A stretch of DNA of 64,000 nucleotides from Prevotella sp. (GTDB taxonomy: Bacteria > Bacteroidota > Bacteroidia > Bacteroidales > Bacteroidaceae). The notes beneath the pieces were generated by a model. It did no database searches. It was not told where the DNA came from and saw only the letters and a list, made by a program, of their open reading frames with translations. Positions 52,640 through 61,202 of the stretch are shown here, piece by piece; within the stretch, counting starts at the first letter, position 1; each line of letters starts with the position of its first letter. Where the stretch lies: positions 1 through 64,000 of the forward strand of contig JAJWLX010000012.1 of the NCBI GenBank assembly GCA_021636625.1. Direction: 5' to 3'. A program made the translations under genes and the position numbers.

Positions 52640-53812
52640 CTACCCTTTGATGACGGCAATGGGTGACAAATGGGTTTTGATTTTGACTAAGTCTGATTCT
52701 TGTGCCATGACGGATTCTATATCTTTGTAGGCAGCAGAGGCCTCTTCCAAATCTTCCTGACTACGAATGGCATGAACGATGCCTTTCTCATCTAGCTTAT
52801 GGATTTCCTCCGCTAAATTGAGTGTCTTTACAGCTTCAGTTCGGCTCATGATACGGCCAGCTCCATGGGAGCAGCTCATGAAACTGAGAGGATTGCCAAG
52901 GCCTTCCACGATATATGAACTCGTTCCTTGTGAACCAGGTATGATACCAACTTCACCTTCTCGGGCACTTGTTGCTCCCTTTCGGTGTATGATACAATTC
53001 TCACCAAAATGGGATTCCCAGGATGCATAGTTATGAGCGATGTTGATCATCGGCTCAAACTCAACGTGTGGTATCGCTTCAGATATGACCTTCTGAATTC
53101 GATGCATCATCAACCTTCTATTGCACAGACCAAAATCGATACAATACTGCATCTCATTCCAATAATCATTAAACTCCTTGGTCCTCAGTGGCAAGAATGA
53201 CATATTAAGGTCTGACTTAACCGAAGAAAAGTAACGCTCATTGAGAATGGTTGCCACTCTGTTATAATAATCACATACCTGTTTGCCTAAGTTTCTTGAC
53301 CCAGAGTGAATCATGATCCAAAGCCATCCTTCATCGTTCTTTTGAAGTTCTATGAAGTGATTTCCTCCACCAAGTGTTCCCACTTGCTTGGTAGCTGATA
53401 TATATTGACGCTTAACGACAGTCATGCCATCAATATCATGATTTTCAGGCATATACTTCTCATCCTGGGCAACCTTGTGATGTTCCATTCCTAAAGGAAT
53501 CTGTTGACGGATTCCTCGCATGATTTTCTTTCTCAGAACATCCTGTTCAATCGTTTCCACCTGGATATTGGTTTTAACTGCACACATACCACAACCTATA
53601 TCCACGCCCACGGCATTCGGAATCACGACATTCCTGGTAGCAAGGACAGTTCCTATAGGCATACCCTTTCCGCCATGTAAGTCAGGCATCAATGCCAAAT
53701 GATGAAAAACAAAAGGCAGGCTACAAAGGTTCGATATTTGTTGCCAAGCCGTTGCGTCACACATCTTTGCCCACATCTTAACAGGGGTTCCATTCATTGC
53801 AAATTCTTTCAT
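52640..53812 (-). CDS. rtcB: RtcB-family RNA ligase
   Basis: 390 aa. RtcB pattern throughout: Met-Pro-Asp-Leu-His-Gly-Gly-Lys-Gly-Met-Pro-Ile-Gly, Gly-Val-Asp-Ile-Gly-Cys-Gly-Met (the Mn/GMP-binding region with Cys), Leu-Gly-Gly-Gly-Asn-His-Phe-Ile-Glu, His-Ser-Gly-Ser-Arg-Asn-Leu-Gly, and the C-terminal Cys-Ser-His-Gly-Ala-Gly-Arg with the guanylylated His. It joins RNA ends (2',3'-cyclic phosphate to 5'-OH) in RNA repair. The length is on the short side of the family. Promoter at 53840. Confidence 0.93.
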   Translation of the reverse strand: MKEFAMNGTPVKMWAKMCDATAWQQISNLCSLPFVFHHLALMPDLHGGKGMPIGTVLATRNVVIPNAVGVDIGCGMCAVKTNIQVETIEQDVLRKKIMRGIRQQIPLGMEHHKVAQDEKYMPENHDIDGMTVVKRQYISATKQVGTLGGGNHFIELQKNDEGWLWIMIHSGSRNLGKQVCDYYNRVATILNERYFSSVKSDLNMSFLPLRTKEFNDYWNEMQYCIDFGLCNRRLMMHRIQKVISEAIPHVEFEPMINIAHNYASWESHFGENCIIHRKGATSAREGEVGIIPGSQGTSSYIVEGLGNPLSFMSCSHGAGRIMSRTEAVKTLNLAEEIHKLDEKGIVHAIRSQEDLEEASAAYKDIESVMAQESDLVKIKTHLSPIAVIKG

Positions 53813-53839
53813 TTTCTTAATCTCCTATCTTTTTTAGTG

Positions 53840-53847
53840 CAAAATTA
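53840..53847 (-). promoter_or_regulatory. Promoter core TAATTTTG of rtcB
   Basis: CAAAATTA on the plus strand; exact TAnnTTTG match, 28 bp before the ATG. Confidence 0.5.
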
Positions 53848-54055
53848 CAAAAGCGGTATGCAGTATTTTTGCGTAGGAGCACAAAAACTTCAAATTTTAA
53901 CAAAATCTGCTATTATATAGACACATACAACTACTCTGCAACCACTATTCGCATAAGGAATCCCCTTACTATTGTACTACCGCAAGAATGGTTTAGGATG
54001 TTGAAATTACATTCATCATAGCAGTGCTCGATGGTATAAAACTGCCAATAGAAAC

Positions 54056-54109
54056 GAGGGCAATACCCTTCAAACCGCAGCGTCACAGCCTCACGGAGGT
54101 ATTGCCTCT
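54056..54109. other. Hairpin in the gap upstream of rtcB
   Basis: GAG-(g)-GCAATACC (from 54056) pairs with GGTATTGC-CTC (54098-54108), enclosing a loop of about 30 nt with CCG...CGG. It may belong to a small RNA or be a remnant of a mobile element. The rest of 53848-54175 shows no gene. Confidence 0.35.
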
Positions 54110-54175
54110 ATAATGATACTGTTGTGAACCTTATTTCCGCAACAATATACTTTAATAGTTTTTATAAGTAACTGA

Positions 54176-54660
54176 GCAACAAAAGTTGCTCAGGATTTTG
54201 CCATATCAGAAATTTCACTTATCTTAGTGTCGCAAAACAAACAGACAAAAACTCTGAATGACATGGCAAAAGTACAAATAAAATCTGAGTATCTCACTCC
54301 TTTTGGAGGATTTTTTCCATCATGGAGCAATTTGATGCTCTTTGGGCACCAACCATAGATTCCACATTAGGATTGAGATGCACACAGTATGGCTATCAGT
54401 ACAGTAAAATCCTGCGTTCTCTGATGTGCGTATATCTTTGTGGCGGTTCATGTGTTGAGAATGTCACGACTCACCTCATGAGACATCAGTTCCTCCATCC
54501 GTTTATTCGTACCTGCAGTATGGACACCATATTGCGTGACTTCAAAGAACTGGCCTACCGAAGCTGACACATATGAGTCAGCTTCCGGCAAATCCTTAGA
54601 TTTCAATACTGCGCACAAAATGAACGACCTACTGGTCAACGCCCTGAAACAGGTGAACAA
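54176..54660 (+). mobile_element. Decayed IS1380-family element, copy 1 (5' part)
   Basis: Begins with the palindromic end CTGAGCAAC...GTTGCTCAG. The transposase start is at 54263. Frames carry Met-Glu-Gln-Phe-Asp-Ala-Leu, Thr-Ile-Asp-Ser-Thr-Leu-Gly-Leu-Arg-Cys and Ser-Ala-Ser-Gly-Lys-Ser-Leu-Asp-Phe-Asn-Thr-Ala, typical of IS1380 transposases (IS612/IS942 group). Frameshifts near 54320 and 54560 break the gene, and the 3' two thirds are missing. Confidence 0.8.
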
Positions 54661-54718
54661 GTTCCTATTTCCCTTGTCTTCCGGTTTCCTTCATTATCAT
54701 ATTGAGGACTATCTACTA

Positions 54719-55492
54719 TTAGATACATTCATCTATAATTGAATCGGCATACAGCTCCCATTTTATTTTCCTCTGATTTGGATGATATGCATCGATAACT
54801 TTCGCACCTTTATAATTATAAACACAGATAGCACTATTATAGTGATCATATACGATACCATTTGATTCCAAATCATGCCAGAATGGTGCAATTGTGCCAC
54901 CAAAGATTATAACATCTGGATTATATAAGTCAATTTGCCTAAATAGGATTGTCTTCCAATTCTCATAACACTCACAAAGATTCGTCTGGCCAGAGCTAGT
55001 GAGGTTAGGCATCTTACTGATATTGACATAGGCTGTACTCAACAAAGACTCCATTATTTGGTCATCTTCCTGTACCCATCCTTCATCGTCGTAATGTATC
55101 TTATTCAGAATTCCATATGTTGTATATGCCATTAACTGCCATGTTCTTATCTTCTTAGCTGACTCTTTAATGTTTCCATTTTCGTCCAAGAAACCTTCTT
55201 CCAGGTACCAATCACCACCTTGAGGATTACCTTCTTCATCAATATCATCATATGGTTCCTTGAGTACCCACATAATCTTTCGACTCGAAGTGAGGTATTT
55301 TTCTGCATCAAGCACTCCATCAGGAATAGGTTTGAGATTTGCTGTGCTTAACCCTAGTTTTTCAGCATTTGAATACATTTCTGCTCTCAATTGCTCTTGT
55401 TTTGATTGTAATTCTTCAACTGTCATATTACGTATTTTTTTAATTATTTTTTGCCGTATTTCTACGGCAAAATTCATCAACTCATTTTTCAT
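54719..55492 (-). CDS. Uracil-DNA-glycosylase-like protein
   Basis: 257 aa from 55492 (alternative start 55426). Lys-Ile-Met-Trp-Val-Leu-Lys-Glu-Pro-Tyr-Asp-Asp resembles the first motif of UDG-superfamily proteins. Val-Ile-Ile-Phe-Gly-Gly-Thr and the late Tyr-His-Pro-Asn-Gln resemble the second strand and the His-Pro motif. The enzyme type is not certain, since the catalytic Asp/Asn cannot be assigned by eye. It is flanked by two decayed IS1380 copies, and the upstream frame extension encodes IS-end sequence, so it may have arrived with them. Confidence 0.5.
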   Translation of the reverse strand: MKNELMNFAVEIRQKIIKKIRNMTVEELQSKQEQLRAEMYSNAEKLGLSTANLKPIPDGVLDAEKYLTSSRKIMWVLKEPYDDIDEEGNPQGGDWYLEEGFLDENGNIKESAKKIRTWQLMAYTTYGILNKIHYDDEGWVQEDDQIMESLLSTAYVNISKMPNLTSSGQTNLCECYENWKTILFRQIDLYNPDVIIFGGTIAPFWHDLESNGIVYDHYNSAICVYNYKGAKVIDAYHPNQRKIKWELYADSIIDECI

Positions 55493-55506
55493 ATGTACCT
55501 GATTAA

Positions 55507-56330
55507 CAAAAAGTTGCTCAGGATTTAGCCATATCAGAAATTTCAATTATCTTAGTGTCGCAAAAACAAACAGACAAAAACTCTGAATGACATGGCAAAA
55601 GTACAAATAAAATCTGAGAAACTCACCCTTTTCGAGGATTTTTCGATTATGGAGCTATTTAATGCTCTTTTGGCTCAAACTATAGATTCAACATTAGGAT
55701 AGAGATGCACAATGTTTGGTTATCAACATAGCGAGATTCTATGCTCTCTGATGTGCGTAAATCTTTGTGATGGCTCATTCTCGAAGGAAATCGTTGAAGG
55801 GTAGAGCCCCTCTGCTGGCAATTCTGCATCCTTGCCAACAGGTACTCTTCATTCTATGATTCCATATTATCCTTAACCTGATGGAATACTGTTGAAATCA
55901 ATAACATTGAATTCGAGTTAAATTCCATCCTTATTGATGAATGGAAGGGAAAGCCCTATCGCCTTGCCATACAACAACAAAGAGAACGGAGGAATACCTT
56001 GATGTTTGGGAAGGTGCATACATCTAAAGGTACATACTGACCTACGATTACAAGTCGAAGGCAAGAGACATAGTGAATTCTACAATCTACGTGGCGGCAA
56101 GCAACGCATATTCGATGAAATGAACAATGATTTTGGATGGAAACAGCTGTCGAAGTCTTTCATGGCGTAAAATACCATATTTCTACTTATGACCTCTCTC
56201 ATCACAAGACTTCTGCAAAGCCATCATACTGAGAATTCGAACCGGGGAAATCTGATTGAGTGCCACAGGCAGGACTAAGACCTATATAGTAAAACAACAA
56301 GGTAAATGGGGAAAAAGGTAATCATGGTGA
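55507..56330 (+). mobile_element. Decayed IS1380-family element, copy 2
   Basis: Starts with the same end as copy 1 (GTTGCTCAGGATTTAGCC region). The transposase start is at 55592; a TAG follows Thr-Leu-Gly. Many stops and frameshifts lie downstream, but recognisable pieces remain: Ala-Arg-Asp-Ile-Val, Phe-Tyr-Asn-Leu-Arg-Gly-Gly-Lys-Gln-Arg-Ile-Phe-Asp and Phe-Gly-Trp-Lys-Gln-Leu-Ser-Lys-Ser-Phe. Non-functional. The exact right end is not visible. Confidence 0.75.
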
Positions 56331-56468
56331 TGTATAATTCTCCTTGAAACCGCAGTTTAGAGACGGATTTATTTTTGAAAAACCTGCCATTTTGTTCCAA
56401 ATGTCATGACAGTTTTTGACGGAAATCAAGAAATCATACCCTTGACAGCATTTTCTTCCCGAAAAATT

Positions 56469-56498
56469 GTGTGCGCACACAAAAAGACATTATCTTTG
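56469..56498 (+). promoter_or_regulatory. Promoter with palindromic operator for the twin micro-proteins
   Basis: Palindrome GTGTGCGCACAC (56469-56480) lies 10 bp before the -7 box TATCTTTG (56491-56498), overlapping the -33 region. A repressor or activator could bind here. Confidence 0.55.
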
Positions 56499-56549
56499 CA
56501 CTCGAAAAGATTGAATAACGAATAATTAAAGTAAAGAAAGGGTAACATT

Positions 56550-56639
56550 ATGATGATATTAGGAATGACATTGGCAGTTGCAGCTGCTCTTTTTGCAGAG
56601 GTTGTAAATGTAAACAATAAAATCAGCCTCGGCAAGTAA
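56550..56639 (+). CDS. Micro-protein 1, hydrophobic, 29 aa
   Basis: Met-Met-Ile-Leu-Gly start, then a membrane-type stretch of Ala, Leu and Val, then Asn-Val-Asn-Asn-Lys-Ile-Ser-Leu-Gly-Lys. The leader GAAAGGGTAACATT before the ATG closely matches that of micro-protein 2 (GAAAGGATAAGATT). Clearly a paralogue of the peptide at 56757. A hairpin GCATCC/GGATGC lies between the two genes. Confidence 0.65.
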   Translation: MMILGMTLAVAAALFAEVVNVNNKISLGK

Positions 56640-56756
56640 GCAAGTTTTGAGAGGCATCCATAGGATGCTTCCAGAAAAGCTTCTCTAATAGATATTAGAT
56701 GAGGTAAAGAATATGTAGATTAGGATAACAGATTGATATAGAGAAAGGATAAGATT

Positions 56757-56843
56757 ATGATGATTTTAGGAATTATTTTAGCTTTGGTCGTTGCAGCATG
56801 CGCTGAGTATGGTGCAAAATCCAACATGAAAAACTTCGCTTAA
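56757..56843 (+). CDS. Micro-protein 2, hydrophobic, 28 aa
   Basis: Met-Met-Ile-Leu-Gly-Ile-Ile-Leu-Ala-Leu-Val-Val-Ala-Ala-Cys-Ala-Glu, then a polar tail ending Lys-Asn-Phe-Ala. Same design and same leader as micro-protein 1, 117 bp downstream. Probably a small inner-membrane peptide; it could be a toxin-like or regulatory peptide. Function unknown. Confidence 0.65.
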   Translation: MMILGIILALVVAACAEYGAKSNMKNFA

Positions 56844-56992
56844 CAGGCGATGTTTCATGAAAATTTGAGAGAATTGTAGAAAGAAATTTCCATATATATT
56901 ATAGAGATGGCAGTTGTAGGCGTTTGTGAAGATGCTTGCAGCTGCCTTTTCTTTTTGTATCTTTAGGGTGTCGAAATTCAAAATTAAAGTTG

Positions 56993-57000
56993 TACCTTTG
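56993..57000 (+). promoter_or_regulatory. Promoter core TACCTTTG of the Sel1-thiM unit
   Basis: Exact TAnnTTTG match, 22 bp before the ATG at 57023; it rules out the longer open frame starting at 56936. Confidence 0.6.
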
Positions 57001-57022
57001 CACCCAAGTTGAGATTACAGAA

Positions 57023-57667
57023 ATGAAAAAGGAACGTGAAACGGCAAACAAATATCGTCAGCAAGCTCTTGAAGGAGATTTAATGGCGATGAACAACATG
57101 GGTGTCTGCTATGCGCAAGGCATCGGTGTTGTGGAGGATCATGTGATGGCATTTCAGTGGTACATGAAGGCTGCTGAACTGGGTGATATTTACGCATGCT
57201 ACAATGTGGCAGAATGCTACTACCAGGGAGATGGAGTGGAACAGGACTTCGAAAGAGCTCTTCATTGGTATCTGATTGCAGCAGAGAAAGGAGATGTACA
57301 ATCACAGGTTAATGCTGCCAATGCATTTTACCTGGGTCAGGGAACTAAAGAAGACCACGTAAAGGCTCACCAATGGTGGCTGAAAGCTGCTCAAATGGGA
57401 CATCTTCAGAGCCAAAAGAATGTAGGTGCCAACTATTGGAATGGAGATGGAGTAGAGAAGGATGACAGTTGGGCTGCCTTTTGGTATGAAATGGCAGGTC
57501 AGCAAGGTGATGCACAGGCTCAGTTCTCTACCGGATGGTTCTATATGACCGGTACGGGCGTTCAACAGGACAAGCGCAAGGGACTCAAATGGATTCACAG
57601 AGCAACTGCCCAAGGATTTGAGCATGCCAAACAATGGTGCAGGGACAATGGGTACAGTATATATTAA
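57023..57667 (+). CDS. Sel1-repeat protein
   Basis: 214 aa made of about five Sel1 repeats of roughly 36 residues (Met-Gly-Val-Cys-Tyr-Ala-Gln-Gly-x-Gly-Val and variants, each with a final Trp-Tyr/Trp-Leu and Ala-Ala). Sel1 repeats form alpha-solenoid surfaces for protein binding. No signal peptide, so likely cytoplasmic. The start follows the promoter at 56993. The next gene, thiM, begins within 10 bp. Confidence 0.85.
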   Translation: MKKERETANKYRQQALEGDLMAMNNMGVCYAQGIGVVEDHVMAFQWYMKAAELGDIYACYNVAECYYQGDGVEQDFERALHWYLIAAEKGDVQSQVNAANAFYLGQGTKEDHVKAHQWWLKAAQMGHLQSQKNVGANYWNGDGVEKDDSWAAFWYEMAGQQGDAQAQFSTGWFYMTGTGVQQDKRKGLKWIHRATAQGFEHAKQWCRDNGYSIY

Positions 57668-57674
57668 CAATGTA

Positions 57675-58439
57675 ATGAAACAAATGAAGACAGATTTACG
57701 ATTGATACAAGAGCAGCAGCCTCTCATACACAACATAACCAATTATGTGGCTATGAACTTTGTTGCCAACAGCCTATTGGCTATTGGAGCATCACCCATC
57801 ATGGCGCGTGCCGAGGAAGAAGTGGAAGAAATCAGTAGCAAGAGCAATGCCTTGGCTCTCAACCTGGGCGTTCCGGAAAGCACCACAGCTCACTCGATGA
57901 TACTGGCAGGGGAAGCTGCCATGAAAAGAAGGATTCCTATCGTATTTGATGTGGTTGGAGTAGGAGCCACCCGCTTTCGTATGGATATAGCATCACAGAT
58001 TATCCTCAGGTGTCACCCTACAGTCATCAAGGGAAATGCCAGTGAGATTCAGGCATTGTACTCTCACCAGATAGGCATGCAGGGAGTGGACAGTCACCAG
58101 GAAACCTATGAGGTTGAGAAACAGGCTAAGAAACTGGCTCAGCAACTTTCCTGTATCATAGTTGTAACTGGAGCCATAGACTTCATCACGGATGGCGAAA
58201 GAATGGCTTATGTTCATGAAGGACACTCCATGATGAGCAAGGTTACTGCAATGGGATGTACTGCCACTGGTATCGTTGGGGCATTCCTTGCTGTGAACTC
58301 CGATCCTCTGGAAGCATCTTTTCATGCCATGAAAGCCATGGGAATTGCCGGAGAAAGGGCAGCTTCCCAGTCTAGAGGTAATGGTAGCATGATGATTAAC
58401 TTCCTCGATGAACTCTGCAATCTTGTGGCTGATGTCTAG
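57675..58439 (+). CDS. thiM: Hydroxyethylthiazole kinase ThiM
   Basis: 254 aa. Hydroxyethylthiazole kinase features: Val-Ala-Met-Asn-Phe-Val-Ala-Asn at the start, Val-Pro-Glu-Ser-Thr, Gly-Asn-Ala-Ser-Glu-Ile, and the Gly-Cys-Thr-Ala-Thr-Gly-Ile-Val-Gly-Ala-Phe anion-hole region with the catalytic Cys. It phosphorylates 4-methyl-5-(2-hydroxyethyl)thiazole in thiamine salvage. No thi-box riboswitch is seen upstream, and the other thi genes are not in the window. It overlaps the next gene by 8 bp. Confidence 0.9.
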   Translation: MKQMKTDLRLIQEQQPLIHNITNYVAMNFVANSLLAIGASPIMARAEEEVEEISSKSNALALNLGVPESTTAHSMILAGEAAMKRRIPIVFDVVGVGATRFRMDIASQIILRCHPTVIKGNASEIQALYSHQIGMQGVDSHQETYEVEKQAKKLAQQLSCIIVVTGAIDFITDGERMAYVHEGHSMMSKVTAMGCTATGIVGAFLAVNSDPLEASFHAMKAMGIAGERAASQSRGNGSMMINFLDELCNLVADV

Positions 58440-58746
58440 GATTGTCAGAATCAAGAAACGCTCCTTCATGAAAAGCTTCATTGCAATCAATCTCTTTGGC
58501 ATGATTGTTACTTGCGAAGAGCTTTCTAAAGAGGAACTCAACCATGAGCTTATACATACGGCTCAAGCAAGGGAGTTGTTGTATATCCCATTCTACCTCT
58601 GGTACATCATAGAATGGCTTTTCTTATATCTCAAATATCGGGATTGGATGCGGGCATATTACAACATCAGGTTTGAAAAGGAAGCCTATGCTCACCAAGA
58701 AGACCTGGAATATTTAAATCGAAGGAAGCATTATTGCTATAGATGA
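58432..58746 (+). CDS. Small protein with HExxH-type motif
   Basis: 104 aa from the ATG at 58432, which overlaps the thiM stop. It has His-Glu-Leu-Ile-His, the zinc-binding motif of metallopeptidases, followed by Pro-Phe-Tyr-Leu-Trp-Tyr-Ile-Ile-Glu-Trp-Leu-Phe-Leu, a membrane-like stretch. Small proteins of this form are frequent in Bacteroidetes, but no activity is known to me. It forms one unit with thiM. Confidence 0.65.
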   Translation: MSRIVRIKKRSFMKSFIAINLFGMIVTCEELSKEELNHELIHTAQARELLYIPFYLWYIIEWLFLYLKYRDWMRAYYNIRFEKEAYAHQEDLEYLNRRKHYCYR

Positions 58747-58769
58747 TGTTACGTGGTGCCATAACCTTG

Positions 58770-58795
58770 CTATTCCCCAGTTTTTTGGGGAATAG
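58770..58795 (+). terminator. Terminator after the thiM unit
   Basis: CTATTCCCC (58770-58778) pairs perfectly with GGGGAATAG (58787-58795) across a T-rich loop. Confidence 0.65.
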
Positions 58796-58987
58796 TTCTA
58801 CACCTTTTCCCCAGATTCCACAGGGGCAATTTATGGCACACAAGCTATAAGTCTCTGTATATCAAGCTTATCATCTTTCCTATTATCTTTTGGCATGCAG
58901 GTTGCAACTATGAATAGTGGGTTCGATAATGAATCCCAAAACAGAGATAATAACAACAAATAGTAACAATTTAAAATAAATAAGATT

Positions 58988-59320
58988 ATGAAGAAGTTCG
59001 TTTTTGCAGCTATCGCAGCTATGGTAATGGTTTCAGTAAGCAACGTATTTGCATCAAGCAAAATGATGATAGATAATTCTGAAGTAGTTCCAGTTGATAC
59101 AGTAGCACCTGAAACTCCAAAGGATTCAGCAGAGATCAGCACACCTGTTTTGCCTCAGGCGGGTGCAGAGGATTCTACAGAGCAGGCGACTCCTGCAGAG
59201 ACAACAGCAGAGTCTGTAGAAACAACCCAATCTGAGCAGCCAGCTGAGGTTCAGGAGACTCCACAGAAGAACGCCCAGCAGGAGTCAACAGAGATAGAAC
59301 AGGCTGCTGTTTCAGAGTAA
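58988..59320 (+). CDS. Exported low-complexity protein (Glu/Thr/Gln-rich)
   Basis: 110 aa. Signal peptide (VFAAIAAMVMVSVSNVFASS), then a disordered tail rich in Glu, Thr, Gln, Ala and Pro, without a folded domain. Such proteins are common in this group as secreted or periplasmic spacers. A good terminator follows at 59348. The start is fixed by the signal peptide. Confidence 0.65.
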   Translation: MKKFVFAAIAAMVMVSVSNVFASSKMMIDNSEVVPVDTVAPETPKDSAEISTPVLPQAGAEDSTEQATPAETTAESVETTQSEQPAEVQETPQKNAQQESTEIEQAAVSE

Positions 59321-59347
59321 CAAATATCTGATTTTCAATATAATTAA

Positions 59348-59395
59348 AACGCAGAGGTCTGCTGGCAGTAATGCCGGCAGATTTCTGCGTTTAAT
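59348..59395. terminator. Terminator before hipB
   Basis: AACGCAGA (59348-59355) pairs with TCTGCGTT (59384-59391), with inner TCTGC-t-GGC/GCC-g-GCAGA, followed by T-rich sequence. Confidence 0.75.
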
Positions 59396-59450
59396 TTAAT
59401 ACATCTAATTATTCTTAAAAAAACTTGATAACCCATCTTATAATAAAGTA

Positions 59451-59477
59451 AATTATGTATTTTTGCATATCATAATT
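59451..59477 (+). promoter_or_regulatory. hipBA promoter with inverted repeat
   Basis: AATTATG (59451-59457) and CATAATT (59471-59477) form an inverted repeat around the -7 box TATTTTTG (59458-59465). The layout of an autoregulated operator for HipB. Confidence 0.5.
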
Positions 59478-59489
59478 AAGATTAAAGCT

Positions 59490-59810
59490 ATGACAAAGAA
59501 TACAATGGCAAACAAACTTCCAAGGAAGTTGATTCAAAAGATGGAAATCGTGGGTGAGCAGATTAAGCTTGCCAGATTACGACGCAACCTGAGCATGGCG
59601 CAAGTTGCAGAAAGGGCAACATGCTCGGAAGTTACACTTTGCAAGGTAGAAAAGGGATTACCAACGGTTTCCATCGGAATTTACCTTCGTGTACTCTATG
59701 CTCTTCAGCTGGATGATGACATATTGCTCCTGGCAAAGGATGACAAACTCGGAAGGGCATTGCAGGATATGGGACTGAAGAATCGTCAACGAGCATCTAA
59801 AAAGGAGTAG
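59490..59810 (+). CDS. HipB-like HTH antitoxin
   Basis: 106 aa from the ATG at 59490 (the longer frame from 59463 overlaps the promoter). A Cro/C1-type helix-turn-helix lies at about residues 22-65 (Met-Ala-Gln-Val-Ala-Glu-Arg-Ala-Thr-Cys-Ser). It is followed 2 bp later by hipA, so the two are co-translated. It should bind the inverted repeat around its promoter and hold HipA inactive. Confidence 0.85.
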   Translation: MTKNTMANKLPRKLIQKMEIVGEQIKLARLRRNLSMAQVAERATCSEVTLCKVEKGLPTVSIGIYLRVLYALQLDDDILLLAKDDKLGRALQDMGLKNRQRASKKE

Positions 59811-59812
59811 GA

Positions 59813-61066
59813 ATGGAACGACTGTTTGTTTTCGCTGATTTTAACTGGCTAGGCAAAGCGGAGCTGGTAGGGGAGTTGTGCTATGAAAAATTGCGCGGCT
59901 CTGACAGTTATGCATTTAAGTTTGATGAGAATTGGCTTAAGGTCCATGCCGGAATTAAGCTTTCGGAAGACATCAACAATTATCCAGGCATGCAATATAC
60001 CCAGCCAGGAAGTGATATTTTCGGATGTTTTTCTGATGCTTTGCCAGATAGGTGGGGACGTACCTTGCTCAAAAGAAGAGAACAGATACAGGCCGCTGAA
60101 GAAAAAAGAGCAGTCAGAACACTTTCTTCGTTCGATTACCTCATGGGTATCGATGACTTCTCCAGAATGGGTGGATTTAGGTTTAAGAAGGAAATGGAAG
60201 GTGATTATATCAATGTGTCTCCATCTCTCAAGATACCCCCATTAACAGAGATTAGAGAATTGGTTCATGCCAGTCAAGAAGTAGAAAGATCTGAAGAGAA
60301 TGATGTTTTGCCTGAAAAAAAATGGATAGCGCAGCTCATCCAACCTGGTACTTCATTGGGTGGCGCAAGACCTAAAGCAGGCGTATTGGATGAAAAAGGT
60401 AATCTATGCATCGCGAAGTTTCCTTCTCGAAAAGATGACTATGACGCAGGACTTTGGGAGCACTTTTCTCACCTGCTAGCTCAAAAGGCTGGTATCCTGG
60501 TAGCTCAAACCAGGGTGTTGGGAGGATTGGGAAAATATCACACACTCCTGTCTAAACGCTTTGACCGAACTGCAGAAGCTAAGAGAATCCATTTTGCGTC
60601 ATCCATGTCTCTGCTGGGATTGAAAGATGGAAATAATGCACAAGGTGGTTATGGTTATCTCGATATTGTTGATTTCATACTCCAAGGTTGCTGCGACGTA
60701 GAGAAAAATCTTCTGGAACTCTACCGAAGGGTTGTCTTCAACATCTGCATTGGAAATTCTGATGACCACTTCAGAAACCATGGCTTTCTACTCACACCAA
60801 AGGGCTGGACTCTATCACCAGCCTATGATATGAATCCTACCCTCAATGAATATCAGAGTCTTCTGATCAATGAATCTTCAAACAAGGCAGACATCAATAT
60901 TCTGCTTGATTCATCTGAAAGCTACATGATTAAGAGGGAGGAAGCTGAAAATATTATCCAAGAGGTTCAAGCAGCAGTTAGTCAATGGGAAAGTTTAGCT
61001 ACTCTGCTTCAAATCCCAGCCAGAGAGATGGCTATGTTTAAAGAAAGGTTTAAGCTTAACCTATAA
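59813..61066 (+). CDS. HipA-family serine/threonine kinase toxin
   Basis: 417 aa, full length. N-terminal HipA domain (1-110), then the kinase part with Gly-Thr-Ser-Leu-Gly-Gly-Ala-Arg-Pro-Lys (the P-loop-like segment), Asn-Ser-Asp-Asp-His-Phe-Arg-Asn-His (catalytic Asp and Asn) and Ser-Pro-Ala-Tyr-Asp-Met-Asn-Pro (metal-binding Asp). HipA proteins phosphorylate translation factors, for example glutamyl-tRNA synthetase, and cause growth arrest. It is paired with the antitoxin gene directly upstream. The terminator at 61063 overlaps its stop. Confidence 0.88.
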   Translation: MERLFVFADFNWLGKAELVGELCYEKLRGSDSYAFKFDENWLKVHAGIKLSEDINNYPGMQYTQPGSDIFGCFSDALPDRWGRTLLKRREQIQAAEEKRAVRTLSSFDYLMGIDDFSRMGGFRFKKEMEGDYINVSPSLKIPPLTEIRELVHASQEVERSEENDVLPEKKWIAQLIQPGTSLGGARPKAGVLDEKGNLCIAKFPSRKDDYDAGLWEHFSHLLAQKAGILVAQTRVLGGLGKYHTLLSKRFDRTAEAKRIHFASSMSLLGLKDGNNAQGGYGYLDIVDFILQGCCDVEKNLLELYRRVVFNICIGNSDDHFRNHGFLLTPKGWTLSPAYDMNPTLNEYQSLLINESSNKADINILLDSSESYMIKREEAENIIQEVQAAVSQWESLATLLQIPAREMAMFKERFKLNL

Positions 61067-61105
61067 TATAATGAAGTATCGAACCTATTTGCTTCATTAT
61101 ATTAT
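61063..61105. terminator. Terminator after hipA
   Basis: ATAATATAATGAAG (61063-61076) pairs perfectly with CTTCATTATATTAT (61092-61105), starting within the stop codon of hipA. Confidence 0.65.
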
Positions 61106-61202
61106 GGGTTATTCTGCAGTCTCTATCATGTCGATGATGGTATAGATTGGCAAGATATCCAATGCAAGTTGGGTGTTAAAATGGTAAGAAAGGAGATTAT
61201 TT

